IMG/VR virus record: IMGVR_UViG_3300036770_008707
Coordinates: 1-33,837 of that record
DNA length: 33,837 nucleotides
Direction: 5' to 3' (one strand)
DNA from: a virus
Positions 28,629-33,837 of the stretch are shown piece by piece. Numbering within the stretch: the first letter of the stretch is position 1; each line of letters starts with the position of its first letter. Under the pieces are notes generated by a model that was not told where the DNA came from, did no database searches, and saw only the letters and a program-made list of their open reading frames with translations. A program made the translations under genes and the position numbers.

Positions 28629-28672
28629 TTGCGTGGACGGGATTTGAACCCGCGACCTTTTGGTTATGAGCC
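28629..28672 (-). other. 3' half of a tRNA gene with CAT anticodon: candidate attachment site
   Basis: Read on the minus strand, the segment gives the anticodon loop CTCATAA (28670-28664), variable loop AAGGTC-like, T-arm GCGGG-TTCAAAT-CCCGT, and acceptor strand CCACGCA with discriminator A. No D-arm or matching 5' acceptor lies upstream, and the sequence 5' of the loop does not pair with the 3' anticodon stem, so the gene is cut at the anticodon arm. This is the typical core left by tyrosine recombinases that use tRNA genes. No CCA is encoded. The fragment should be one att site of the integrative unit to its right. Confidence 0.7.
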
Positions 28673-28940
28673 GGAATTTATCGGTGCGGCAGGATAAACG
28701 TCTCTCAAAAATCCTGGAACATGCTTAATGGCCTCCCGCCTGTCATGGCGGAGTGACTGCAGCAGTCCCGAGAGGATGCGCCCTTTGAAAGGTGACTTTG
28801 TGAACTGCGGACAACTTCAACAAGAAGTCGGCATTCCGAGCCAAGCTAACTTGTCTCTTTGAAGTTATCCGCGCCCTATAGGCGCTTAGATAACTTCGAC
28901 AAGTTGCTTGTGCAGTTGCGCGAAGTCGTCCCGGGACGAG
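28673..28940. repeat. iteron-like repeats between att and helicase gene: candidate replication origin
   Basis: No gene is seen here. A repeat of the form GAYAACTTCRACAAG occurs at 28810-28824 and 28889-28903, with the shorter GATAACTTCGA again at 28954-28964 inside the helicase gene end. GAAGTTATC at 28861-28869 is the inverse of GATAACTTC at 28889-28897, and between them GCGCC/GGCGC (28871-28885) forms a smaller stem. ACTTC/GAAGT at 28814-28828 is another small stem. Iterons plus palindromes next to a RepA-like gene are typical of origins. Confidence 0.5.
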
Positions 28941-30200
28941 TTAGGATGACTTGGATAACTTCGATTTGCGGGTCCGTTTCTTCGTCTTCCGCTGTTTGGA
29001 AATGGGCACATTTTCAAGAATGGTACCTTTCTCCTTTTTCCAGCGCAGGTAGGCTTCGACCATCTCCGGCCTTCCCCTCAGGACTTTCCCGCCTTGCCCA
29101 CCACCGGGCGTTTGCGCCAAGAGTCCCTGCAAGGCGGCGTTGTCACACATCCCGCTGTAAAGATTCTTGGACCAACCCCGCTGACGGAAGGCGATCTGGA
29201 TCTGACCTGCTAACAGCAGGGCTTCGGACGGGTCGTTCTTGTAATCGTGCGGGAAGATGGCCACGAAATCCTCCATGGGAGGCGGTTTGGGTCCGAGTCT
29301 CGAGTTCGCCCGGTCGACGATGCCCGGCGCGGAGAGAACTTCCTCGTGGGATACCTCACGCCAACAGATACCCGTCTGAGAGTGGGCGATATACTTGGTG
29401 AAAGCCGGGGTCGTTCCGTTCTTCTCTTTCCAGCGCAGTCGTTTTCCGCGCTTGCCGGCCCGCAACTCAAAGTAGTCAAACGACTCCATCGAGCGAATCA
29501 CCATGACTGCCCTCGCCCAGTTCGCCCAATCGGCAGACCCCGATCCGGCGTATGCGTGGTCGTTAGCTTGCCACTCCTGCCGTTTGGTTTGCAGAGGTGG
29601 CTTGTTGGTGTGATGAACCAAAACCAAACCGCAGCGCGCACGGTGCAGAACGGGATTGAGGCAGTTCCGGAGAAACATCGAGACGTCTTTTTGCTGATTG
29701 GCATCGCCTCCAAGGTAGGCCAAAGCAGGGTCGACAATCACCAGGTCGAATCGTTCCCGTTCGAGCAGAGGTTGGAGCACTTCGCTGCAGAAGGCAGCGC
29801 CCGTGCGGCTGTCTTCCCAGACTGTCTTGATAACGCTGGCCCCGCGGTCGTCGTCCGTGATGGCCAACTCCTTGAGCACTCCTTCGCGGAACTCGGCCAT
29901 GTCGCCTGGATCGTTTTCCGCTTGGACGATCAAGATCCGAAGAGGGCCGACGGGCACCAAACCGAAAGCCTCGCGTCCCAAGCTCCAAAGAACAGCGCAC
30001 TGGATGGTAAAGGAACTCTTGCCGATACCGCTTTGACCGACGAGGAGCATAGCGCCACCACGGCAGAGAAAGCGATGCTTGAGCAATTCATCGGGGTCGT
30101 GTTCCGGCGGAAGAGGAATCTCGTAAAAGTCGAGCATCTCCGGCGGAGCGACCGCTGGAGCGGAGTCCACGGGTTCAGGAATGGCCGCTTCGTTCAACAT
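28941..30200 (-). CDS. RepA-like hexameric replicative helicase (AAA_25 type, 419 aa)
   Basis: The RecA/DnaB-like ATPase has Walker A GQSGIGKS at residues 55-62, Walker B-like LVIVDPALAYLGGDANQQ, and LVLVHHTNKP after it, the motif order of plasmid RepA and satellite helicases (AAA_25). The C-terminal 90 residues are basic (KQRKTKKRTRKSKL) and may bind DNA. It would unwind DNA at an origin that may be the adjacent repeat region. The start overlaps the primase stop by seven bases, so primase and helicase are made together. It belongs to the right-hand integrative unit, not to the phage late operon, which runs in the opposite direction. Family assignment is firm. Confidence 0.88.
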   Translation of the reverse strand: MLNEAAIPEPVDSAPAVAPPEMLDFYEIPLPPEHDPDELLKHRFLCRGGAMLLVGQSGIGKSSFTIQCAVLWSLGREAFGLVPVGPLRILIVQAENDPGDMAEFREGVLKELAITDDDRGASVIKTVWEDSRTGAAFCSEVLQPLLERERFDLVIVDPALAYLGGDANQQKDVSMFLRNCLNPVLHRARCGLVLVHHTNKPPLQTKRQEWQANDHAYAGSGSADWANWARAVMVIRSMESFDYFELRAGKRGKRLRWKEKNGTTPAFTKYIAHSQTGICWREVSHEEVLSAPGIVDRANSRLGPKPPPMEDFVAIFPHDYKNDPSEALLLAGQIQIAFRQRGWSKNLYSGMCDNAALQGLLAQTPGGGQGGKVLRGRPEMVEAYLRWKKEKGTILENVPISKQRKTKKRTRKSKLSKSS

Positions 30201-31117
30201 GGCAGCACCTCCGGGTTAAAAAAGTAGACGGCTTGGCGGATGGGAGCCTTGTCTTTTGGACGGCGCATTCCGTCGGGAAGCCGGACAAATTGGCAGCGGG
30301 TCCAAGTTGCCGGATCAGCTCCGAGACTGACCGCATAGCGCATGAACTTGAGCCAAGCGGACTCGGAGTCGCCAACCGTGCAGAACCACCCGTGCAACGA
30401 TTTTCCTCCACTGTGCACGGCCAGCACCAAGGGACTGAAGGCGTTGAGGTGCCATAACCGGGCCGCTTGCGAGTCCTCGCCAAGATTGTCGTCGAATTCA
30501 ATAACCAGGAAACGCCGCGGTCCGGTGTTATCGAGAGCCCGAGGCGAAGGTTGGCCGTCGGATTTGCGGGTGCCTCGAAGCGCGGCCATCGGGTTGGGAA
30601 CGATGAATTGGAGCCTGCGCAACTGTCCGCGCCACTCTTCGCGGGTGGCTGTTTCGCACTGGCCGTGGGAGCGACCGCAACACAGCAGGGGGTTGCCGGG
30701 AAATAGTCTGTCGATCAGATGTTCGGCAGCATGATCCTCGAGGCGGACCGGCGAGGCCTCCCACAGGTCGTAGAGGCCGCATGCCTCGTGGCCCTGAATA
30801 ATCTCTTGGATACGGCTGCTCGCGGCAGCCGGCCATCGGGGCGATCGAGCGGGCGGCATGCTCCCGCGGCGCGCCGGCATTTCCGATGGTGCCGATCTTG
30901 AACCCGAATTTCTGATGGCGTCGGGAATCTCATGCGCATCCAGCGTGCGACCGCAGTTCACCGCGGCCCCTTCAATCATTTCCGCCATCTCGGCCTCGCT
31001 GTAGCCGGCGCGGCGCAGCGCAAGCGCGCATTGAAATATCCAAGCGTGAACACCGTTCCCTGCCGTGGGGCAGGCGCCCAGCACTTCGCGGACAAGCTGC
31101 GGTGCGGGCGGAATCAT
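30194..31117 (-). CDS. archaeo-eukaryotic-type primase (prim-pol-like, 307 aa)
   Basis: The 307-residue protein has an N-terminal helical domain (about residues 1-75) and a C-terminal primase-like core. Acidic motif FLVIEFDD (E207, D209, D210) is followed by VHSGGKSLHGWF, which fits the sxH-type motif of AEP primases, and WTRCQFVRLPDGMRR near the end. Primase-helicase pairs like this are found on plasmids and phage satellites. The ATG at 31117 is preceded by GGAGG and overlaps the upstream stop (ATGA). The frame is open further upstream but the overlap decides. It would prime replication started at the neighbouring repeats. Confidence 0.8.
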   Translation of the reverse strand: MIPPAPQLVREVLGACPTAGNGVHAWIFQCALALRRAGYSEAEMAEMIEGAAVNCGRTLDAHEIPDAIRNSGSRSAPSEMPARRGSMPPARSPRWPAAASSRIQEIIQGHEACGLYDLWEASPVRLEDHAAEHLIDRLFPGNPLLCCGRSHGQCETATREEWRGQLRRLQFIVPNPMAALRGTRKSDGQPSPRALDNTGPRRFLVIEFDDNLGEDSQAARLWHLNAFSPLVLAVHSGGKSLHGWFCTVGDSESAWLKFMRYAVSLGADPATWTRCQFVRLPDGMRRPKDKAPIRQAVYFFNPEVLPC

Positions 31118-31446
31118 TGGCCCTCCTTTCCCGGCACGCGAAAATGGCCGAGCATGCAAGCTTGGGCGGCGGCGAGAACGCTGTCCGCCGCTTCCTGAGT
31201 CTCGGGCTCGGCGGTGATCATGATCCACTGGCAGCCGTCACTCGCCGCTCGATCGGGCAGCAGGACGAACGAGACGAACCGGCCCGGTTCGCGCAGCGAA
31301 AACGAGAAAGGCGGGGGACCCTTGCGAAGCTCCGCAAGGATAGTTTTCATTTCTCCAAGCCGCTCGGCTTCCTCTTTCACGCGACGCCTGTCGCGGCACA
31401 CGCGCAGCTCCGGTTGCTGCAAATCGTTGACATGCCATATCCTCAT
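31114..31446 (-). CDS. small protein of the replication operon (110 aa)
   Basis: The 110 residues begin MRIWHVNDLQQPELRVCRDR and contain EEAERLGEMKTILAELRKGP, then a beta-strand-rich part (FVSFVLLPDRA, WIMITAEPETQE). Overlaps at both ends (ATGA) place it firmly in the leftward operon, with GGAGG before its start. No domain is recognised. It may be an accessory to primase or regulator. The frame is certain by operon geometry. Confidence 0.7.
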   Translation of the reverse strand: MRIWHVNDLQQPELRVCRDRRRVKEEAERLGEMKTILAELRKGPPPFSFSLREPGRFVSFVLLPDRAASDGCQWIMITAEPETQEAADSVLAAAQACMLGHFRVPGKEGQ

Positions 31447-31880
31447 GGGCGGCCTCCTTGATTCGTGGATTCGCCTGCAAGCATCCGGGCAGCGGGCCGG
31501 CAGCCACCGGCCCGTTGCCTTCGCCTCTTCCACGAGGCCCTGGTAATCTCCCGCCGCGCTGCGCGCAGATGCGGATTGTGCAGCGGCATTTCAAAGAGCC
31601 GCGCTATCCGGTTGATCTGCCTGGAGATCGCCGCCACGGAGCACCCCGAGCGGCGAGCGTGCTCGCGCATCGAACCGGACTGCTTGCCGAGCAAAAATCT
31701 CCAGGCAACGCGGTTGATCTCCGGATTGCCGGTGAGAAAGCTGGAGGCCACTTTCTCAACCAATCCGTAGAGATCCACGGACCACTCGGCGGACTCCGTC
31801 TCCGGCTCCAGTTCATCGACCGGGTGACGAAACTCGGCCCCGATCCTTCGACCATCCTCGAAAAAGGTTCGGCCGCTCAT
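31443..31880 (-). CDS. HTH protein of the integrative unit (145 aa)
   Basis: The 145-residue protein has an N-terminal acidic part and, at about residues 55-95, a helix-turn-helix pattern (AWRFLLGKQSGSMREHARRS then GCSVAAISRQINRIARLF). The C terminus is Arg-rich (SWKRRRQRAGGCRPAARML) and probably binds nucleic acid. AGGAGG precedes the ATG, and the start overlaps the upstream stop (ATGA). In satellites and small integrative elements such proteins regulate or initiate replication. No family name can be given safely. Confidence 0.7.
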   Translation of the reverse strand: MSGRTFFEDGRRIGAEFRHPVDELEPETESAEWSVDLYGLVEKVASSFLTGNPEINRVAWRFLLGKQSGSMREHARRSGCSVAAISRQINRIARLFEMPLHNPHLRAARREITRASWKRRRQRAGGCRPAARMLAGESTNQGGRP

Positions 31881-32089
31881 TGCCGCACCTCCTGCGCTTG
31901 GATGCCGAAGCGGCTCTTGATCGCCTGGCGGACTTCCGATGGATCAAAAAGGTGCAATCGGGCCGTCGGTGCGATGACCGGGATCCAGCGCCGGTGGACC
32001 CATTGGTCGACCGTCCGCGGGGACACCCCCAGAAGGGAGGCAAGTTGCTTCTTTTTGACGAGACGTTGAGTTGGATGCGTGTTGTTCAC
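31877..32089 (-). CDS. AlpA/Xis-like HTH protein (70 aa)
   Basis: The 70-residue protein is almost entirely an HTH_17/MerR-like domain: VKKKQLASLLGVSPRTVDQW at about residues 11-30, then VHRRWIPVIAP and FDPSEVRQAI. This is the standard AlpA/excisionase form, which bends DNA at att sites and controls excision or int expression. It starts with GTG at 32089, preceded by AAGGGG, and heads the leftward operon HTH-HTH-unknown-primase-helicase. The stop overlaps the next start (ATGA). The divergent gene at 32144 encodes another HTH protein. Confidence 0.82.
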   Translation of the reverse strand: MNNTHPTQRLVKKKQLASLLGVSPRTVDQWVHRRWIPVIAPTARLHLFDPSEVRQAIKSRFGIQAQEVRQ

Positions 32090-32143
32090 GCACCCCTTGC
32101 GGTGTCAACGTATGAACGCTACATGTTACGTTTTTACTCTGTT
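32090..32143. promoter_or_regulatory. divergent intergenic region between two HTH genes
   Basis: A 54-base gap separates the Xis-like gene (leftward) from the divergent HTH gene (rightward). It contains the inverted pair AACGTA (32107-32112) / TACGTT (32127-32132) with a 14-base spacer, a possible operator for one of the two HTH proteins. Promoter boxes are not clear on either strand. Confidence 0.35.
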
Positions 32144-32467
32144 ATGCCGAAATTTTTGACCTGTCCCGAAATCGCCCGCCGCAGCGGATACTCCCGCATG
32201 CACATCGCCCGTTTGGCCAAGCAAGGCCGGCTTCCCGGAGAACGCATCGTGACCGCAGGAGGCCAATACCGCTACGCGTGCACGCCGGAGATGCTGCGCT
32301 GGATGCGATTGATGCGAACGCGTCACCGCGGCGGCCTGATGCCCCCCCTCAAGCTTGGTCTTCCGGAGATTCAGGCCGCGCAGTTCCGCCGCGGTGGGAA
32401 AAGATCGTGGCGTGGCCATTTGGGAGATCGACTGCCTGTTGGAGGAAGTGGACGAAAGGATCGTTGA
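32144..32467 (+). CDS. MerR/excisionase-like HTH protein, divergent (107 aa)
   Basis: The 107-residue product has an N-terminal HTH at residues 3-50 (FLTCPEIARRSGYSRMHIAR then LPGERIVTAGGQYRYACTPE), the pattern of MerR-like/excisionase-type DNA-binding domains with a wing. The C-terminal half is basic and Gly/Arg-rich. The frame is open upstream, but the ATG at 32144 gives the natural start of the HTH. It faces the Xis-like gene, so the two could form a regulatory pair for the integrative unit. The end overlaps the next small gene by about 56 bases. Confidence 0.7.
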   Translation: MPKFLTCPEIARRSGYSRMHIARLAKQGRLPGERIVTAGGQYRYACTPEMLRWMRLMRTRHRGGLMPPLKLGLPEIQAAQFRRGGKRSWRGHLGDRLPVGGSGRKDR

Positions 32468-32696
32468 GGTCTTGAGCATGGGACCGCCGCCCAGCGCGGA
32501 GGAATACACCTCTCTCTTGCAGTGCCTACGACCCGCCGTCTTGGGGCTGGCCAAAAGAGAGGCAACGATCACCAAGCTAATGAGCCAAGTGCCGACGCCA
32601 ACTACTCAGCCCAAAGGCAAATCCAAACGGCCTGGACCATTGCCGCCGGTCAAGGAGGGAAGATCGAGAACCACTCGTGAGCCTGGGCTGGAGTGA
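32412..32696 (+). CDS. small protein between HTH gene and integrase (94 aa)
   Basis: From GTG at 32412 the product begins VAIWEIDCLLEEVDERIVEV, continues GPPPSAEEYTSLLQCLRPAV and ends in a Lys/Pro/Arg tail. The first half is helical and acidic, the tail basic. It overlaps the HTH gene upstream and runs convergently into the last 47 bases of the integrase gene. The start is uncertain: an ATG at 32355 is also open. No family recognised. Function unknown. Confidence 0.55.
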   Translation: MAIWEIDCLLEEVDERIVEVLSMGPPPSAEEYTSLLQCLRPAVLGLAKREATITKLMSQVPTPTTQPKGKSKRPGPLPPVKEGRSRTTREPGLE

Positions 32697-33837
32697 CGAG
32701 TTCGCGGTAGTGCTTGAAAAGCATCTGCGGGGAGTTGCCCATTTCGAGGCTGACCTTGGCGGCATCCTGCACATCCGCCAGCCGGTAACTGCCGAAACTG
32801 TGCCGCAGCGCATTCGACTTCCAGGCAACACCAGCCGCACGTCCGCACTTGGTGAGTGCTTTGCGGTAGGTGGCAAATGTCACTCCCCCGGATTCCTGAC
32901 GGCGCGGTAAAAGCCACGCGCGGAGATTCGGGAGAATGGGGACTAGACGACGCTGCTGTGTTTTGGTGATTTCCCCGGACACCTTGATGTAACCGGAGGC
33001 GAAATCCACTGCCGACCAATCCAAACGGCCGATCTCGGCGCTGCGAAGGCCCGCAAAAGCCGCGATGGCCAGATAAGGGAGCATGGCTTCCTCGGCAGCG
33101 GCCAGCAGTTGGCGCATTTCGTCCGGCGTGAAGATCTGCGGGGCTACGTAAGCCTCGCGCTTTTTGTCCAGTCCGGCCGCCGCAGTCGGTCTGTCCTGCC
33201 GCACATAGCATTGCTTCTGCGCCCAAAGGAAAAACGTGCGCAAACACGTGATGAAATTATTTTTCGTCCGGGCACTTCCCTTGATCCCGTCGATGAATCT
33301 CCGCAGGGCCTGCACCGAAATCTCATGCAGTTGGTCGGCGGCGAAACTCCGACCGAAACCGGCCAATAGCTGCCGCACCGTCTGGATATGACGCGGCGAC
33401 AACCCCGACTCCTCCTTGAGCTTGATGTATTCCTGCGCCGCGGCCTGCGCATTAACGGTCGTCAACTCCTTGAGCAGTTGCGCCATGTGATTGGCTTTGG
33501 GAACCATGGACGCTCCGAGCAGGGCTTCGCGCGTATCTGCCCATTCGCGGATGGCAAACGGCAGGGAAACTCCGAACTTTGCCGCGATGGCCTCGGCGTC
33601 CCGCAGGACCCGGATGTCGAGCGGCGTGATCTCCGAGGCCCGGCCGCTGTTGAGCAGCGAAATATGGACCTGCTGAGCATAGGCTTTGGCCTTTTGCGGA
33701 TCGGCGAGCGTTTTGGTCTGCTTCTCGCCCAATTCATACCAGCGCACTTGGTACGAACGGTAGTGCGAGCGCTTGCGGCGCAGAGGATAGATCCGGACCT
33801 CAGCCGATCCGTGGCCTACGACGTGGACGCGATGCAT
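32650..33837 (-). CDS. tyrosine recombinase/integrase (395 aa, reaches the window edge)
   Basis: The catalytic domain spans about residues 230-390. R265 lies in GLRSAEIGRLDW, a Lys in the GEITKTQQRR hairpin, R345 and H346 in NALRHSFGSYRL, and the nucleophile Y377 in MLFKHYREL. The first His of the classic HxxR is Asn here (NALR) and the later His/Trp position is also Asn (EMGNSP). An N-terminal SAM-like core-binding domain precedes (about 95-215, RHIQTVRQLLAGFG and FITCLRTFFLWAQKQ). The first codon is an ATG at the last base of the window, so an earlier start is possible. It is likely to act at the tRNA-derived att site. Confidence 0.9.
   Translation of the reverse strand: MHRVHVVGHGSAEVRIYPLRRKRSHYRSYQVRWYELGEKQTKTLADPQKAKAYAQQVHISLLNSGRASEITPLDIRVLRDAEAIAAKFGVSLPFAIREWADTREALLGASMVPKANHMAQLLKELTTVNAQAAAQEYIKLKEESGLSPRHIQTVRQLLAGFGRSFAADQLHEISVQALRRFIDGIKGSARTKNNFITCLRTFFLWAQKQCYVRQDRPTAAAGLDKKREAYVAPQIFTPDEMRQLLAAAEEAMLPYLAIAAFAGLRSAEIGRLDWSAVDFASGYIKVSGEITKTQQRRLVPILPNLRAWLLPRRQESGGVTFATYRKALTKCGRAAGVAWKSNALRHSFGSYRLADVQDAAKVSLEMGNSPQMLFKHYRELVTPAQAHEWFSIFPP

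Noticed and set aside
28629-28760. A complete tRNA gene
   Set aside because: Only the anticodon loop, variable loop, T-arm and acceptor 3' strand are present; there is no D-arm, no matching 5' acceptor and the anticodon stem does not pair.
29247-30227. A 326-codon plus-strand open frame opposite the helicase gene
   Set aside because: Antisense shadow; the minus-strand frame has clear Walker motifs and coupled neighbours.

Overview
The window reads as a GC-rich, tightly packed transposable (Mu-like) siphophage prophage that covers roughly the first 28.4 kb. To its right is a second unit of about 5.2 kb with its own integrase, excisionase-like protein, primase and helicase. The host is probably a Gram-negative bacterium: the phage encodes a CHAP endolysin, a holin-like protein and candidate two-component spanins. 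The transposase, primase and integrase variants recall proteins I associate with Verrucomicrobiota (Opitutales-like) genomes, but that host assignment is an inference from memory.

Layout. From 1 to 6581 every convincing gene is on the minus strand, forming one leftward operon that starts with regulators (ribbon-helix-helix, double-XRE, a two-HTH protein). It continues through a MuA-type DDE transposase and a MuB-type AAA ATPase to four small early genes. At 6582-6645 a symmetric divergent promoter/operator separates this operon from the rightward genes. The first gene on each side encodes a homologous small ribbon-helix-helix protein, so this looks like the lysis-lysogeny switch. From 6646 to 8441 there is a small accessory island (GYF-domain membrane protein, small membrane protein, two orphan proteins). 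A stretch of consecutive hairpins (8472-8673) precedes the lysis cassette (candidate o-spanin, holin, endolysin, candidate i-spanin). Packaging and head genes follow (small terminase-like, large terminase, portal fused to a MuF domain, prohead protease, HK97-type capsid). Connectors, tail terminator and tail tube come next, then a repeat-rich fibre, a glycine-rich adhesin, the tape measure and tail-tip proteins, ending at 28424. Leftward early genes with rightward late genes resemble the BcepMu type of transposable phage. The phage left end must lie left of base 1.

Right unit. Bases 28629-28672 hold the 3' half of a tRNA gene with a CAT anticodon, cut at the anticodon arm, as left by a tyrosine recombinase using a tRNA attachment site. 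Beyond it are iteron-like repeats, a RepA-like helicase, an archaeo-eukaryotic-type primase, two small proteins, an AlpA/Xis-like HTH protein, a divergent HTH gene with a small partner, and a tyrosine integrase ending at the window edge. This int-xis-regulator-primase-helicase-ori-att layout without virion genes is what one expects of a phage satellite or small integrative replicon. Whether it parasitises the adjacent Mu-like phage cannot be told from sequence alone.

Most late genes overlap by ATGA or GTGA, so translational coupling is the rule. AT-richer patches (accessory island, inserts in the fibre, glycine-rich adhesin, the last two tail genes) suggest the most recently exchanged parts.
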